8,300 nt of DNA from assembly GCA_003545125.1 (NCBI GenBank), contig DQCI01000077.1:4836-13135 (forward strand), written 5' to 3'. The stretch is from Paracoccaceae bacterium (GTDB lineage: Bacteria; Pseudomonadota; Alphaproteobacteria; Rhodobacterales; Rhodobacteraceae). A model generated the notes under the pieces. The model did not search any database and was not told the DNA's origin. It was given only the letters and a program-made list of their open reading frames with translations. The translations under genes and the position numbers were made by a program. Below are positions 1 through 6,485 of the stretch, piece after piece (within the stretch, counting starts at the first letter, position 1; each line of letters starts with the position of its first letter).

Positions 1-273
1 GTGGCGATCGGGGCGGTGCATGACGGGATGATGGTGAATGTCGTGGCCGACAACACCAAGCTGCGCGCCCGCGCCGCGAGCATGGTGGCGCGGATCGCCG
101 AAACGGACGCGGCGGCGGCCGAGGCCGCATTGGTCGCGACCGGAGGCGCGGTGAAAGCCGCCGCGCTGGTCGCCGTGGGCGCCGCCTCGCCAGAGGCCGC
201 CCGGGCGCAGCTCGAAGCAAGCAACGATCACCTGCGCGGGGCGCTTGCCGCCCTGGGCAGGCAGGAAAAATGA
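1..273 (+). CDS. murQ: N-acetylmuramic acid 6-phosphate etherase, C-terminal end (partial)
   Basis: The 5' part lies before the window; about 90 C-terminal residues are visible of a family usually near 300 residues. MurQ is a cytoplasmic SIS-fold lyase that cleaves the D-lactyl ether of MurNAc-6-phosphate, giving GlcNAc-6-phosphate and lactate during peptidoglycan recycling or MurNAc use. The visible part matches the family's C-terminal helical region: a segment like the family's 'G-x-V-x-x-x-x-M-V-x-V-x-x-x-N-x-K-L' (here GAVHDGMMVNVVADNTKL), then an alanine-rich tail with A-x-x-A-L and GGAVKAA. The catalytic SIS domain is out of view, so activity cannot be judged. Its stop (TGA 271-273) is 26 bp before the binding-protein start, so it is probably co-transcribed with the ABC importer downstream. 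The ID rests on recalled family motifs; another SIS-domain sugar-phosphate enzyme is the main alternative. Confidence 0.72.
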   Translation: MAIGAVHDGMMVNVVADNTKLRARAASMVARIAETDAAAAEAALVATGGAVKAAALVAVGAASPEAARAQLEASNDHLRGALAALGRQEK

Positions 274-287
274 ACCCAACACCCAAC

Positions 288-293
288 AGGAGG
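288..293 (+). promoter_or_regulatory. Shine-Dalgarno site fixing the binding-protein start
   Basis: AGGAGG lies 6 nt before the ATG at 300. The frame also has ATGs at 270, where it overlaps the murQ stop, and at 294, directly against the AGGAGG. Only the ATG at 300 has normal spacing, and it gives a textbook signal peptide starting MHTKL. Confidence 0.75.
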
Positions 294-299
294 ATGCAC

Positions 300-1556
300 A
301 TGCATACCAAGCTCACCAGACTTCTCATCTCGACGGCCCTCGTCACCGCGGCCACCGGCGTCTCCGCCCAGGACGTGACGCTGACCATCGAAAGCTGGCG
401 CAACGACGACCTCACCCTCTGGCAGGATGTCATCATCCCCGCCTTCGAGGCGCAGAACCCCGGCATCAAGGTCAAGTTCACCCCCTCGGCACCGGCCGAG
501 TATAACGCGGTGCTGAACTCGAAGCTCGACGCAGGGTCCGCCGGCGATCTCATCACCTGCCGCCCGTTCGATGCCTCGCTGGCGCTGTTCGATGACGGCA
601 AGCTTGCCGATCTCACGGATCTCGGCGGGATGGCCAATTTCTCCGACGTCGCCAAGTCGGCCTGGCAGACCGACGACGGCTCGGCCACTTTCTGCGTACC
701 GATGGCCTCGGTGATCCACGGCTTCATCTACAACAAAGATGCCTTCGCGGAAGTGGGCGTCGAGGTGCCGACCACCGAGGACGAGTTCTTCGCCGTGCTC
801 GACGCGATCGAAGCGGACGGCAACTATACCCCGATGGCAATGGGCACCAACGACCAGTGGGAAGCCGCCACGATGGGCTACAACAATATCGGCCCGAACT
901 ACTGGAAGGGCGAGGAAGGCCGGCTGGCCCTGATCGCCGGTGAACAGAAGCTGACCGATCCGCAGTGGGTCGAGCCCTATGCGACCCTGGCCCGCTGGGG
1001 CGACTATCTCGGGTCCGGCTTCGAAGCGCAGACCTATCCCGACAGTCAGAACATCTTCACGCTCGGCCGCGCCGCGATCTATCCGGCGGGCTCGTGGGAG
1101 ATCACCGGCTTCAACGCCCAGGCCGATTTCGAGATGGGTGCGTTCAAACCGCCGGTGAAGGCGGCGGGCGATACCTGCTACATTTCGGATCACACGGATA
1201 TCGCGATGGGTCTCAACGCCGCGTCGCCCAACGCCGAGGCCGCGCGCACCTTCCTCGACTGGATGGGCACCTCGGAGTTCGCCTCGATCTACGCCAACGC
1301 GCTGCCGGGCTTCTTCTCGCTGTCGAGCCACGAGATCGCGATGGAAGACCCGCTGGCGCAGGAATTCGTCTCCTGGCGCGGCGAGTGCGAATCGACGATC
1401 CGGTCGACCTACCAGATCCTCTCGCGCGGCACCCCGAACCTCGAAAACGAGACCTGGGGCGCCTCCGCCGCGGCGATCAAGGGCACCAAGACGCCCGAAG
1501 ATCTCGGTGCCGAATTGCAGGCGGGCCTCGCCAGCTGGTACGCGCCGCAGCAATAG
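300..1556 (+). CDS. Sugar ABC transporter periplasmic substrate-binding protein (family 1, UgpB/MalE-like)
   Basis: 418 residues, the usual size for family 1 solute-binding proteins. It would capture a carbohydrate in the periplasm and deliver it to the two permeases encoded next. The first ~23 residues form a Sec signal peptide: basic MHTKLTR, a hydrophobic core, then GVSA before mature QDVTLTI. No lipobox cysteine follows, so the protein should be soluble. The mature N-terminus (VTLTIESWRNDD...IIPAFEAQNPGIKVKF) is the classic beta-strand/helix opening of this family, and YNAVLNSKLDAGSAGDLITC is the usual segment after it. Four cysteines (ITC, TFC, DTC, GEC) could form two disulfides in the periplasm. 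The MurQ neighbour suggests an amino sugar as ligand, but the ligand cannot be read from the sequence. The stop codon TAG is part of an 18-bp palindrome. Confidence 0.93.
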   Translation: MHTKLTRLLISTALVTAATGVSAQDVTLTIESWRNDDLTLWQDVIIPAFEAQNPGIKVKFTPSAPAEYNAVLNSKLDAGSAGDLITCRPFDASLALFDDGKLADLTDLGGMANFSDVAKSAWQTDDGSATFCVPMASVIHGFIYNKDAFAEVGVEVPTTEDEFFAVLDAIEADGNYTPMAMGTNDQWEAATMGYNNIGPNYWKGEEGRLALIAGEQKLTDPQWVEPYATLARWGDYLGSGFEAQTYPDSQNIFTLGRAAIYPAGSWEITGFNAQADFEMGAFKPPVKAAGDTCYISDHTDIAMGLNAASPNAEAARTFLDWMGTSEFASIYANALPGFFSLSSHEIAMEDPLAQEFVSWRGECESTIRSTYQILSRGTPNLENETWGASAAAIKGTKTPEDLGAELQAGLASWYAPQQ

Positions 1557-1571
1557 TTTAACGTTAAACTA
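1554..1571 (+). promoter_or_regulatory. 18-bp perfect palindrome spanning the binding-protein stop codon
   Basis: TAGTTTAACGTTAAACTA is its own reverse complement, and its first three bases are the stop codon of the binding-protein gene. It is AT-rich in a GC-rich setting and centred on CG. LacI-family operators are typically even palindromes with a central CG, so an operator is possible; alternatively it is a weak RNA stem next to the stronger hairpin at 1575-1597. No regulator gene is visible in the window, so its role is open. Confidence 0.5.
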
Positions 1572-1574
1572 CTT

Positions 1575-1597
1575 TCCCGGGCGGTACTCGCCCGGGA
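1575..1597 (+). promoter_or_regulatory. Intercistronic hairpin between binding-protein and permease genes
   Basis: TCCCGGGCG (1575-1583) and CGCCCGGGA (1589-1597) are perfect complements around a 5-nt loop GTACT: a 9-bp, almost all-GC stem. Only TCTT follows, so it is a poor intrinsic terminator. Hairpins here are well known in binding-protein operons (for example malE-malF), where they protect the upstream mRNA from 3' exonucleases so that binding protein outnumbers permease. That role is inferred from position. Confidence 0.7.
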
Positions 1598-1622
1598 TCT
1601 TACGAGAGGGAGGAGCCCCGGC

Positions 1623-2531
1623 ATGCACCGGATTCGCTGGCATATCGTCGTATTCCTGGCGCCCGCGGTGCTGGTCTACACGGCGGTGATGATCTTCCCG
1701 CTGTTCAACACCCTGCGCCTCGCGCTCTACAGCGAGATCGAGAACGTCCGGGTCTTCACCGGCCTCGCCAATTTCCGCACCCTGTTCGGCGATCCGCTCT
1801 GGTCGGAAGCTTTCTGGAACGCACTCGGCAACAACTTCTGGTTCTTCATCATCCATATGCTCGTCCAGAACCCGATCGGTATTCTGCTGGCGGCGATCCT
1901 GTCGCACCCGCGCCTGCGCTTCGCGGCACTCTATCGCTCGGCGATCTTCGTGCCGACGATCCTCAGCTTCGTGATCGTCGGTTTCGCCTGGAAGCTCATC
2001 CTGTCGCCGATCTGGGGCATCGCCCCGAACATGCTCGACGCGGTCGGCCTCGGCAGCTGGTTCCAGCCCTGGCTCGGCAGGGAGGGCAGCGCGCTGACAA
2101 CGCTTGCGCTGGTCTCCGTCTGGCAATTTGTCGGCATCCCGATGATGTTGATCTACGCCGCGCTCCTGTCGATCCCCGAAGAGATCCTCGAGGCCGGCGA
2201 GATCGACGGCATCACCGGGGCGGCGGCCTTCTGGAAGCTCAAGCTGCCGCTGATCCTGCCCTCGATCGGGATCATCTCGGTCCTGACCTTCGTCGGGAAT
2301 TTCAACGCCTTCGACCTGATCTACGCCGCCCAGGGCGCGCTTGCGGGGCCGGACTTCGCCACCGACATCCTCGGCACCTTCATGTATCGCACCTTCTTCG
2401 GCTTCCAGCTGCAACTGGGCGATCCGCACATGGGCTCGGCGATTGCGACGGGTATGTTTGCAATCATCCTGATCGGGGTCTGTCTCTACCTCTTCGGCAT
2501 CCAGACCCGGATGCGCCGGTATGAGCTGTGA
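1623..2531 (+). CDS. Sugar ABC transporter permease (MalF/UgpA-like)
   Basis: 302 residues, inner membrane. One of two permeases forming the import channel. Six hydrophobic segments can be read, at about residues 8-30, 72-93, 104-128, 157-183, 208-235 and 271-293. The cytoplasmic EAA loop that docks on the ATPase is at about 187-213: EILEAGEIDGITGAA, then W-KLKLPLILP, with the conserved G of the 'EAG-x-I-D-G' core. The ATG at 1623 follows a purine-rich ribosome site (GAGGGAGGAG, 1606-1615) by 7 nt. The 66-bp gap from the binding-protein gene holds two inverted repeats. The next permease starts 10 nt downstream, or 11 nt inside this gene if its earlier ATG is used, so the two are probably translationally coupled. 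Confidence 0.93.
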   Translation: MHRIRWHIVVFLAPAVLVYTAVMIFPLFNTLRLALYSEIENVRVFTGLANFRTLFGDPLWSEAFWNALGNNFWFFIIHMLVQNPIGILLAAILSHPRLRFAALYRSAIFVPTILSFVIVGFAWKLILSPIWGIAPNMLDAVGLGSWFQPWLGREGSALTTLALVSVWQFVGIPMMLIYAALLSIPEEILEAGEIDGITGAAAFWKLKLPLILPSIGIISVLTFVGNFNAFDLIYAAQGALAGPDFATDILGTFMYRTFFGFQLQLGDPHMGSAIATGMFAIILIGVCLYLFGIQTRMRRYEL

Positions 2532-2541
2532 GGGCCCGGAC

Positions 2542-3381
2542 ATGAACAAAGCGCGCCGCAACCCGCTCAACAACGCCGCGATGCACGCGATCCTGATCGC
2601 CTACACCTGCGTCGCGCTGTTTCCGGTCTTCGTGATCCTCATCAACAGCTTCAAGACCCGCAAGGCGATCTTCCGCGAACCGCTCGCCCTGCCCGATGCC
2701 GACAGCTTCTCGATGATCGGCTACCAGACGGTGATGGAGCAGGGGGATTTCTTCCTCTACTTCCAGAATTCCTTCATCGTCACCGTCGCGTCGCTGTTCT
2801 TCGTCCTGGTGTTCGGTGCAATGGCGGCCTTCGCGCTCAGCGAATACCGCTTCAAGGGCAACACGCTGATGGGGCTCTACCTTGCGCTCGGGATCATGAT
2901 CCCGATCCGCATTGGCACCGTCGCGATCCTCGAGATGATGGTGGCGACGGGCCTCGTCAACACGCTCTGGGCGCTCATTCTGGTCTACACCGCGCAAGGG
3001 TTGCCGCTCGCCATCTTCATCCTGTCGGAATTCATGCGCCAGGTCTCGGCCGACCTCAAGGACGCCGGCCGGATCGACGGGCTCACCGAATACACGATCT
3101 TCTTCCGCCTGGTACTGCCGCTGGTGCGCCCCGCAATGGCGACGGTGGCGGTGTTCAACATGATCCCGATCTGGAACGATCTTTGGTTCCCGCTGATCCT
3201 CGCCCCAGCCGAGCACACCAAGACGCTCACCCTCGGCAGCCAGGTCTTCATCGGGCAGTTCGTGACCGATTGGAACGCGGTGCTCTCCGCCCTTTCCATG
3301 GCGATCCTGCCGGTCATGATCCTCTACGTCATCTTCTCGCGGCAGTTGATCCGCGGCATCACGTCGGGAGCCGTCAAATGA
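2542..3381 (+). CDS. Sugar ABC transporter permease (MalG/UgpE-like)
   Basis: 279 residues from the ATG at 2542, a typical MalG/UgpE length; inner membrane. Hydrophobic segments lie at about residues 13-35, 74-99, 108-128, 138-163, 198-221 and 250-268. The EAA loop is at about 171-193 (DLKDAGRIDGLTEYTIFFRLVLP), the site that contacts the ATPase. An earlier in-frame ATG at 2521 would add seven residues (MSCEGPD) and overlap the previous gene. I prefer 2542 because GAGGG (2530-2534) lies 7 nt before it and nothing resembling a ribosome site precedes 2521. The gene ends 91 bp before the oxidoreductase start, and that gap holds two strong palindromes. Confidence 0.92.
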   Translation: MNKARRNPLNNAAMHAILIAYTCVALFPVFVILINSFKTRKAIFREPLALPDADSFSMIGYQTVMEQGDFFLYFQNSFIVTVASLFFVLVFGAMAAFALSEYRFKGNTLMGLYLALGIMIPIRIGTVAILEMMVATGLVNTLWALILVYTAQGLPLAIFILSEFMRQVSADLKDAGRIDGLTEYTIFFRLVLPLVRPAMATVAVFNMIPIWNDLWFPLILAPAEHTKTLTLGSQVFIGQFVTDWNAVLSALSMAILPVMILYVIFSRQLIRGITSGAVK

Positions 3382-3399
3382 GCCGCGCCGCCGGCGCCG

Positions 3400-3423
3400 A
3401 AAAGCCGCTTCGAAGCGGCTTTT
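3400..3423 (+). terminator. 24-bp perfect palindrome, terminator-like stem-loop 1
   Basis: The 24 bases are exactly self-complementary. The arm AAAAGCCGCT pairs with AGCGGCTTTT around TCGA. As RNA this is a GC-rich stem ending in four U, with four A on the other side, so it resembles a short intrinsic terminator readable in either direction. It lies 18 nt after the permease stop. Termination is probably partial, because the ATPase needed by the permeases is encoded downstream and no promoter is evident between. Confidence 0.6.
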
Positions 3424-3424
3424 G

Positions 3425-3446
3425 CAAGGGCTTTCGAAAGCCCTTG
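3425..3446 (+). repeat. 22-bp perfect palindrome, stem-loop 2
   Basis: Exactly self-complementary, arms CAAGGGCTTTC and GAAAGCCCTTG. It starts one base after stem-loop 1 and shares its central TTCGAA. Two palindromes built on the same core and placed back to back look like a dispersed intergenic repeat unit or an mRNA-stabilising double hairpin. No T-run follows, so this one is unlikely to terminate by itself. Confidence 0.6.
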
Positions 3447-3472
3447 GCCCCGCAATCCACAGGAGCCGTCGA

Positions 3473-4510
3473 ATGACCCGTGTCATGGTCGCAGGGCTTG
3501 GCAACATGGGGATGTCCCATGCGCTGGCCCATCATCACCACCAAGGCGCCGAAATCGTCGGCTTGGTCAATCGCTCGACAGTGGAGCTGCCGCCGGCGCT
3601 TCAGAGCTACCCGACGTTCACCGATTTTCACGAAGCGCTTGCGGCGACCCAACCGGACCTTGCCGTCATCGCCACCTATACCGACAGCCATGCCGACTAC
3701 GCCATCGCTGCGATGGAGGCGGGCGCGCACGTCTTCGTCGAGAAGCCGCTGACGATGGACGTCGCCGATGCCGAGCGCGTGGTCGAGACCGCGAAACGCA
3801 CCGGGCGAAAACTGGTCGTCGGCTATGTCCTGCGCCATCATCCGTCGTGGGTGCGGCTGATCGAAGAGGCCCGGGCGCTTGGCGGACCGTACGTCTTCCG
3901 GCTCAACCTCAACCAGCAATCGTCGGGCGCCGAATGGGAAACCCACAAGGCGCTGATGCAGACCACCAGCCCGATCGTCGATTGCGGTGTGCATTATGTC
4001 GACGTGATGTGCCAGGTCACGGACGCCAAGCCGCTTCGCGTTCACGGCATGGGCCTGCGCCTCTCCGACGAGATCGCGGCGGACATGTACAATTACGGCC
4101 AGTTCCAGGTGCTTTTCGACGACGGGTCGGTCGGCTGGTACGAAGCCGGCTGGGGGCCGATGATGTCGGAAACCGCCTTTTTCGTGAAGGACATCGTGAG
4201 CCCGAACGGCGCGGTTTCGATCACCGACGGCAACAAGGGCGCGTCCGCCGATATCGAAGGGCACACCAGGGTGGGCGGCATTCGGGTCCACCGCGTCGGT
4301 AGCGACGACACTGACATCGACATGCCCGGCGAGCCCGGCCACCAGGAATTGTGCGACGCCGAGCAGGCCTGGATGCTGAAGGCCATCGCAGACGACATCG
4401 ACCTCACCCGCCATATGCAAGATGCAGTGCAGTCGCTGCGCATTTGTCTCGCCGCTGACGAAAGCATTCGCACCGGCAAACCCGTTTCTCTCCAGGAGGC
4501 CACCCAATGA
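3473..4510 (+). CDS. Gfo/Idh/MocA-family NAD(P)-dependent sugar oxidoreductase
   Basis: 345 residues, normal for the family; cytoplasmic. The N-terminal Rossmann fold begins [16 protein letters not shown], with the dinucleotide loop GLGNMG at residues 8-13. The family hallmark EKP is at 90-92 ([11 protein letters not shown]), where the lysine is a catalytic/cofactor-contacting residue. The C-terminal domain has D170 and H174 ([11 protein letters not shown]), matching the family's D-x3-H active-site pair. Members oxidise or epimerise sugars and polyols, or in some cases open glycosides; the substrate here is presumably the imported sugar or its product. AGGAG (3461-3465) lies 7 nt before the ATG at 3473. 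The frame is open back to 3422, but that extension only reads through the palindromes. The stop overlaps the ATPase start (ATGA). Confidence 0.93.
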   Translation: MTRVMVAGLGNMGMSHALAHHHHQGAEIVGLVNRSTVELPPALQSYPTFTDFHEALAATQPDLAVIATYTDSHADYAIAAMEAGAHVFVEKPLTMDVADAERVVETAKRTGRKLVVGYVLRHHPSWVRLIEEARALGGPYVFRLNLNQQSSGAEWETHKALMQTTSPIVDCGVHYVDVMCQVTDAKPLRVHGMGLRLSDEIAADMYNYGQFQVLFDDGSVGWYEAGWGPMMSETAFFVKDIVSPNGAVSITDGNKGASADIEGHTRVGGIRVHRVGSDDTDIDMPGEPGHQELCDAEQAWMLKAIADDIDLTRHMQDAVQSLRICLAADESIRTGKPVSLQEATQ

Positions 4511-5508
4511 CCGCCCTGTCACTCACCAAGGTCAACAAATCATTCGGCAAGGTCCAGGTGCTCTACGACATCGACCTCCAGGTCGATGAGGGCGAGTTCG
4601 TTGTCTTCGTCGGTCCCTCCGGCTGCGGTAAATCCACGTTGCTCCGGGTTATCGCCGGGCTCGAAGACGCAACCTCGGGCGAAATCTTCATCGCCGGCGA
4701 ACAGGTCAACATGACCCCGCCCGCCAAACGCGGCATCGCCATGGTGTTTCAGACCTACGCGCTCTACCCGCACCTGACCGTGCGCGGCAACATGGCGTTG
4801 GCGCTGAAGCAGGAGGGTCAGCCGAAGGACGTGATCGCGGCCCGGATCACCGAGGCGAGCCGGATGCTCGACCTCGACCCCTATCTCGACCGGCGGCCTT
4901 CCGAGCTGTCCGGCGGCCAGCGCCAGCGCGTCGCCATCGGCCGCGCGGTCGTGCGCCAGCCGAAGCTGTTCCTGTTCGACGAACCGCTCTCGAACCTCGA
5001 TGCGGCGCTCCGGATGAACACGCGGATCGAAATCTCCGATTTGCATCGCTCCCTGGGCGCTACGATCATCTACGTCACCCATGACCAGACCGAGGCGATG
5101 ACGCTGGCCGACAAGATCGTGGTTCTGCGCGACGGGCGGGTCGAGCAGGTGGGTTCGCCGATGGAGCTTTACAACAACCCCGCCAACCAGTTCGTCGCCG
5201 GGTTTCTCGGCGCGCCGTCGATGAACTTCCTCCCGGCATCGACGGTTGGCGGGGCCGAGGGCCTGACCCTCGGCGTGCGGCCCGAAGACCTCGCGCGCGA
5301 CCCGGCCGGACTGTTGGAAGCCGAGGTGACCCATGTCGAGCACCTCGGCGGCGACACCAACGTGGTCCTGCGCGGGCCGGTGGGCACCGATATCACACTC
5401 AGGCTGTTCGGCCAGCATGAGATCGGGTTCGGCGAGACATTGCGGCTCGGGTTCCCGCCCGAAAGAGCCTTCTACTTCGATGCCGAAGGGCGACGCGTGG
5501 CCGCGTGA
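4507..5508 (+). CDS. Sugar ABC transporter ATP-binding protein (UgpC/MalK-like)
   Basis: 333 residues; peripheral to the inner membrane, powering import. All nucleotide-binding motifs are intact: Walker [10 protein letters not shown] (36-44), Q-loop Q82 ([10 protein letters not shown]), signature LSGGQ (134-138), Walker B LFLFDE (154-159), D-loop SNLD (162-165) and switch H192 (VTHD). The region after ~residue 235 is the TOBE-type regulatory domain of the MalK/UgpC subclass ([18 protein letters not shown]), somewhat shorter than in E. coli MalK (371 residues). AGGAGG (4494-4499) lies 7 nt before the ATG, which overlaps the oxidoreductase stop, so the two are translationally coupled. It completes the importer. 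Its 3' end overlaps by 37 bp the open frame of the regulator remnant on the opposite strand, with no terminator hairpin visible between them. Confidence 0.95.
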   Translation: MTALSLTKVNKSFGKVQVLYDIDLQVDEGEFVVFVGPSGCGKSTLLRVIAGLEDATSGEIFIAGEQVNMTPPAKRGIAMVFQTYALYPHLTVRGNMALALKQEGQPKDVIAARITEASRMLDLDPYLDRRPSELSGGQRQRVAIGRAVVRQPKLFLFDEPLSNLDAALRMNTRIEISDLHRSLGATIIYVTHDQTEAMTLADKIVVLRDGRVEQVGSPMELYNNPANQFVAGFLGAPSMNFLPASTVGGAEGLTLGVRPEDLARDPAGLLEAEVTHVEHLGGDTNVVLRGPVGTDITLRLFGQHEIGFGETLRLGFPPERAFYFDAEGRRVAA

Positions 5509-6026
5509 ACCGATCCGACCGGCGCCGCGATTGCGCGTCGCGACCGAGACGGCGCCAGGCCGAATTCGGCGCGGAAGGCGCGGGTCATGGCGGAGGCGTT
5601 CCGATACCCGCCGCGGGCGGCGATCTCTTCGACCGGGAGCGCGGTGTCTTCGAGAATCCGCCGGATCGCGCGCAGGCGGATTGCGCGGAAAAGCCGCCTC
5701 GGCGCCATGCCGTAGAGCTGCTGGCACTCCCGCTCCAACGTCTTGCGGCCAAGTCCCAGCCCGGCCGCGAGCGCGCCGACAGACAGCGGTTCTTCGATGT
5801 TGCGGCGCATGAGCGACAGGATGTCCGGCCCGCCGACCGGTGCGTCGGCGTGGTCCGGGCCCGGGCCCGGACGCGCCTGCCGCCCTGCGGCAAAAAACAT
5901 CGACGCCACCTCGATCCGCAGCATCGGTCCGTGGTGCTGTTCGATCAGCCCGAGCACCAACTCGAACGCGGTGCTTGCCCCGCCGCAGGAGAGGATGTTT
6001 CCATCCGCGACCGTCGGGTCTTCCAC
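5472..6026 (-). pseudogene. GlxA-family (DJ-1/PfpI + AraC HTH) regulator, 5'-truncated remnant
   Basis: Only the C-terminal ~185 residues of a family usually near 310-330 residues are present. Reading leftward from about 6026 it shows the end of the DJ-1/PfpI-like domain ([20 protein letters not shown], then [15 protein letters not shown]), a Pro/Gly linker, and a complete AraC-type double helix-turn-helix at about 5550-5792 (EPLSVGALAAGLGLGRKTLE; LPVEEIAARGGYRNASAMTR, then AFRAEFGLAP). The first ~150 residues are missing. Upstream of ~6026 the frame stays open, but only as the antisense of an acyl-CoA dehydrogenase fragment, so the apparent 345-codon ORF is not a real protein. GlxA-type regulators often sit divergently from catabolic genes; CdhR of carnitine use in Pseudomonas belongs to this family. 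The stop (5472-5474) lies inside the ATPase gene's 3' end, so the last ~20 residues are atypical. A short HTH-only product from an internal start cannot be excluded. Confidence 0.8.
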
Positions 6027-6311
6027 CGCCTTACCGTCGCGGCCTTTTGCGTCGGCCGGGCGCGCCGCTGCTTCGACCATGCGCTGACGTATGCGGCCGA
6101 GCGCAAACAGTTCGGCCAGCAGATCGCGAAGTTCCAGGGCGTGAGCTTCCAGATTGCCGACATGATCACCGAGATCGACGCTGCCGACTGGCTGACTCTC
6201 GCGGGCGCCTGGCGGCTCGACGCGAGGCTGCCCGCCAACCGCGAGATTGCGTCTGCCAAGCTCTACGCGTCGGAGATGCTGGCGCGGGTGACCGACACCA
6301 CGCTCCAGATC
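6027..6311 (+). pseudogene. Acyl-CoA dehydrogenase, internal fragment
   Basis: About 95 residues of a ~380-residue flavoenzyme that introduces a trans-2 double bond into acyl-CoA. The fragment begins near [20 protein letters not shown] and includes the C-terminal-domain motif [15 protein letters not shown] (the R-x-Q-F-G that contacts FAD across the dimer), then [26 protein letters not shown] and TTLQI. It stops just where intact enzymes continue with the conserved glycine-rich 'Y-G-G-x-G' segment. The N-terminal ~250 residues, the catalytic base region and the C-terminal ~70 residues are absent, so it cannot work. The left edge abuts the regulator remnant (~6020-6030); the right edge runs in frame into a different gene's tail (~6310-6318). 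Boundaries are good to roughly 10 bases. Conservation of the fragment suggests recent loss. Confidence 0.82.
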
Positions 6312-6485
6312 CGCGGCGCGCGCCCCGCCGACCGGACGACGATTGTGCAAGCGGTCCTGGCGGCGCAGGCTTTCGTGACCGCCGAGGCCGCGCTTATCGT
6401 CGAAGTAGAGGTGAACCCGCTCATCTGCACGCCAGCCCCCCCGGTGGCGGCGGATGCGCTGATCCGACTGGGAGAGACCACATGA
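6312..6485 (+). pseudogene. ADP-forming acetyl/acyl-CoA synthetase (ATP-grasp), C-terminal fragment
   Basis: The last ~57 codons of what is normally a ~700-residue acid-CoA ligase (or its separate beta subunit). Visible landmarks are RGARPADR, a helix ([14 protein letters not shown]), the E-x-N-P-L motif of ATP-grasp CoA ligases ([11 protein letters not shown]), and the usual ending [11 protein letters not shown]. It is fused in frame to the acyl-CoA dehydrogenase fragment at QI/RGA, with no start codon or ribosome site of its own. Its stop TGA (6483-6485) overlaps the ATG of the hydratase gene (ATGA), presumably the original arrangement. The ID comes from a short segment, so the exact ligase type is uncertain. 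Confidence 0.65.

Noticed and set aside
228..1553. 441-codon minus-strand ORF opposite the binding-protein gene
   Set aside because: Antisense open frame caused by GC-rich codon bias; the product is Arg/Gly/His/Glu-rich with no family character, and the plus strand has a clear protein.
1569..3507. Two long minus-strand ORFs (1569-2573 and 2464-3507) opposite the permease genes
   Set aside because: Highly charged, low-complexity translations typical of the antisense of membrane-protein genes; the plus strand has EAA-loop permeases.
3374..4522. 382-codon minus-strand ORF opposite the oxidoreductase gene
   Set aside because: Antisense shadow; the plus strand has the Rossmann GxGxxG and EKP motifs in order.
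4540..5727. 395-codon minus-strand ORF opposite the ATPase gene
   Set aside because: Antisense shadow of a gene with every ABC ATPase motif intact.
5853..5872. 20-bp GC-only palindrome GTCCGGGCCCGGGCCCGGAC
   Set aside because: It encodes the Pro/Gly linker between the two domains of the regulator remnant; the symmetry is explained by a repeated Pro-Gly codon run.
5505..6026. Plus-strand N-terminal part of a 326-codon ORF leading into the dehydrogenase fragment
   Set aside because: This part is the antisense of the GlxA/AraC remnant; only the portion after about 6027 resembles a protein family.
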